From the NCBI GenBank assembly GCA_041583015.1, contig JBFHGR010000055.1:1-23732 (forward strand): 23,732 bases of DNA. The letters run 5' to 3'. Source of the DNA: Parvicella sp041583015 (GTDB lineage: Bacteria > Bacteroidota > Bacteroidia > Flavobacteriales_D > Parvicellaceae). Of this stretch, positions 22,840 to 23,732 are shown piece by piece. The notes under the pieces are model-generated. The model had not been told where the DNA came from. It saw only the letters and a list, made by a program, of their open reading frames with translations, and searched no databases. The position numbers and the translations under genes were made by a program. Each line of letters begins with the position of its first letter. The first letter of the stretch is position 1.

Positions 22840-23732
22840 TTAGTTACTCAACATAACAGGCATAACCAGCATTAGTACATCTTCACCTTCATCTTCGCCA
22901 CCTTCTGGCAAAAGTATACCTGCTCTGTTAGGTGCGCTTAATTCAAGTGTTAAAGACTCTGTGTCAATGTTATTAACCATTTCAAGTAAGAATCTAGAGT
23001 TAAAACCTATTTCCATATCGTCTCCTTCGTATGAACAAGTTAACTCTTCTTTTGCTGCGTTAGAAAAATCTAAATCCTCAGCGCTAATGATTAATTGACT
23101 TCCAGTAATTTTTAATCTTACTTGATGTGTTGTTTTGTTAGCAAAAATAGAAACCCTTTTTAATGAACTAGCAAACTGAGATCTAGCGATACTCATTTTG
23201 TTCGGATTATCTTTAGGGATTACCGCTTCATAATTAGGGTACTTTCCATCTATTAATCGACAAATCAATGTATAATTACCAAACTTAAACTGAGCGTTTG
23301 TTTCATTATATTCCATACTCACTTCACCATCTTTTAAAAGACCTTTTAACAGGTTAAGAGGTTTTTTAGGAATAATGAAACTAGCATTATTTTCAGATTT
23401 TACATCTGTTCTTTTATATCTAACTAATTTGTGAGCGTCTGTTGCCACAAAAGTAATTCCAGTATCTTCCATTTGACAGAACATACCACTCATTACTGGT
23501 CTTAAATCATCATTGCCAGAAGCAAATAATGTTTTATCAATTGCTCTTTGGAAACTTTCAGCACTTAGATTTACAGAAGAGGGTTTTTCTAAAACTGGAA
23601 TTTTTGGGAACTCATCAGCATTAAATCCACTTAAAGCATATTTACCATAATCAGATGAAATCTCAATACTCAAGTTTTCATTGATAGTAAATGTCAAAGG
23701 ATGATCAGGGAAAGTTTTTAAAATATCCAACA
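22840..23732 (-). CDS. dnaN: DNA polymerase III beta sliding clamp, C-terminal part (5' end outside window)
   Basis: About 297 residues of a protein that is normally some 370-375 long, so about 75 N-terminal residues lie beyond the right edge. The first visible codons read LDILKTFP, which in relatives is interior sequence; the TTG there is not a start. The visible part contains most of the second and all of the third clamp domains: ISSDYGKYALSGFNADEFPKIP, ATDAHKLVRYKR, and the C-terminal MLVMPVMLSN with the hydrophobic MPVML tail that lines the binding pocket for polymerase peptides. The clamp is a ring-shaped dimer that tethers DNA polymerase. It ends 25 nt before the shared terminator. No oriC or dnaA is visible. 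Confidence 0.95.
   Translation of the reverse strand, partial: LDILKTFPDHPLTFTINENLSIEISSDYGKYALSGFNADEFPKIPVLEKPSSVNLSAESFQRAIDKTLFASGNDDLRPVMSGMFCQMEDTGITFVATDAHKLVRYKRTDVKSENNASFIIPKKPLNLLKGLLKDGEVSMEYNETNAQFKFGNYTLICRLIDGKYPNYEAVIPKDNPNKMSIARSQFASSLKRVSIFANKTTHQVRLKITGSQLIISAEDLDFSNAAKEELTCSYEGDDMEIGFNSRFLLEMVNNIDTESLTLELSAPNRAGILLPEGGEDEGEDVLMLVMPVMLSN

Noticed and set aside
23728..23730. TTG as the start of a short dnaN
   Set aside because: The sequence here (LDILKTFP) is interior in DnaN proteins; the gene simply continues beyond the edge.

Overview
The window is chromosomal DNA from an AT-rich member of the Bacteroidota, probably near the Flavobacteriales; I cannot place it more finely. 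Three things point there. Several genes are preceded by the TAnnTTTG -7 box typical of this phylum. The gene content is also typical: a PorE-like OmpA/PD40 protein, a DnaQ/GIY-YIG fusion, and a propeller/Y_Y_Y/SpoIIE signalling protein. Finally, Shine-Dalgarno sequences are mostly weak. There are 23 protein-coding genes, two of them cut by the window edges. I see no rRNA, tRNA, CRISPR array, insertion sequence or prophage, and the region reads as core and housekeeping genome.

Layout. 1-201 is the 3' end of a secreted or surface protein gene. 274-1379 holds a lipoprotein-like TM2 protein and a small DUF2752 membrane protein. 1423-3694 (minus) holds the tRNA hydroxylase gene miaE, with its own promoter, and a GT39-like membrane glycosyltransferase. 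3782-5101 is a DEDDh exonuclease fused to a GIY-YIG nuclease. It converges with no gap on a bcp-rlmD pair (minus, ATGA overlap) that makes a peroxiredoxin and a 23S rRNA m5U methyltransferase. 7143-10331 holds a TPR lipoprotein or periplasmic protein followed by a PorE-like peptidoglycan-binding protein. 10524-14206 holds yajQ and, 2 bp later, a large sensor with an N-terminal propeller and a C-terminal PP2C phosphatase.

14305-15332 carries two divergent small membrane proteins, an orphan 4-TM protein and a DUF4395 protein, each with a recognisable promoter. 15329-18229 is a minus-strand run transcribed in the order ppk2, mscS, corA, phhB. It combines polyphosphate/nucleotide metabolism, osmotic release, Mg2+ transport and pterin recycling. 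A 463-bp gene-free region separates it from a divergent DUF389 membrane protein gene followed by an AlkD-like DNA glycosylase gene. 20920-21798 is sucD (TCA cycle), with a good promoter and a strong terminator. Then come an alpha/beta hydrolase, a convergent bidirectional terminator, and the C-terminal part of dnaN, which runs off the right edge.

The most noteworthy points are: loss of all Fe-S cluster cysteines in RlmD plus an in-frame 12-bp tandem repeat; the tight coupling of yajQ to a TTG-initiated sensor phosphatase; the PPK2/MscS/CorA operon; and the set of -7 boxes that corrects several start codons. I found no convincing wholly new system; the candidates below are graded accordingly.
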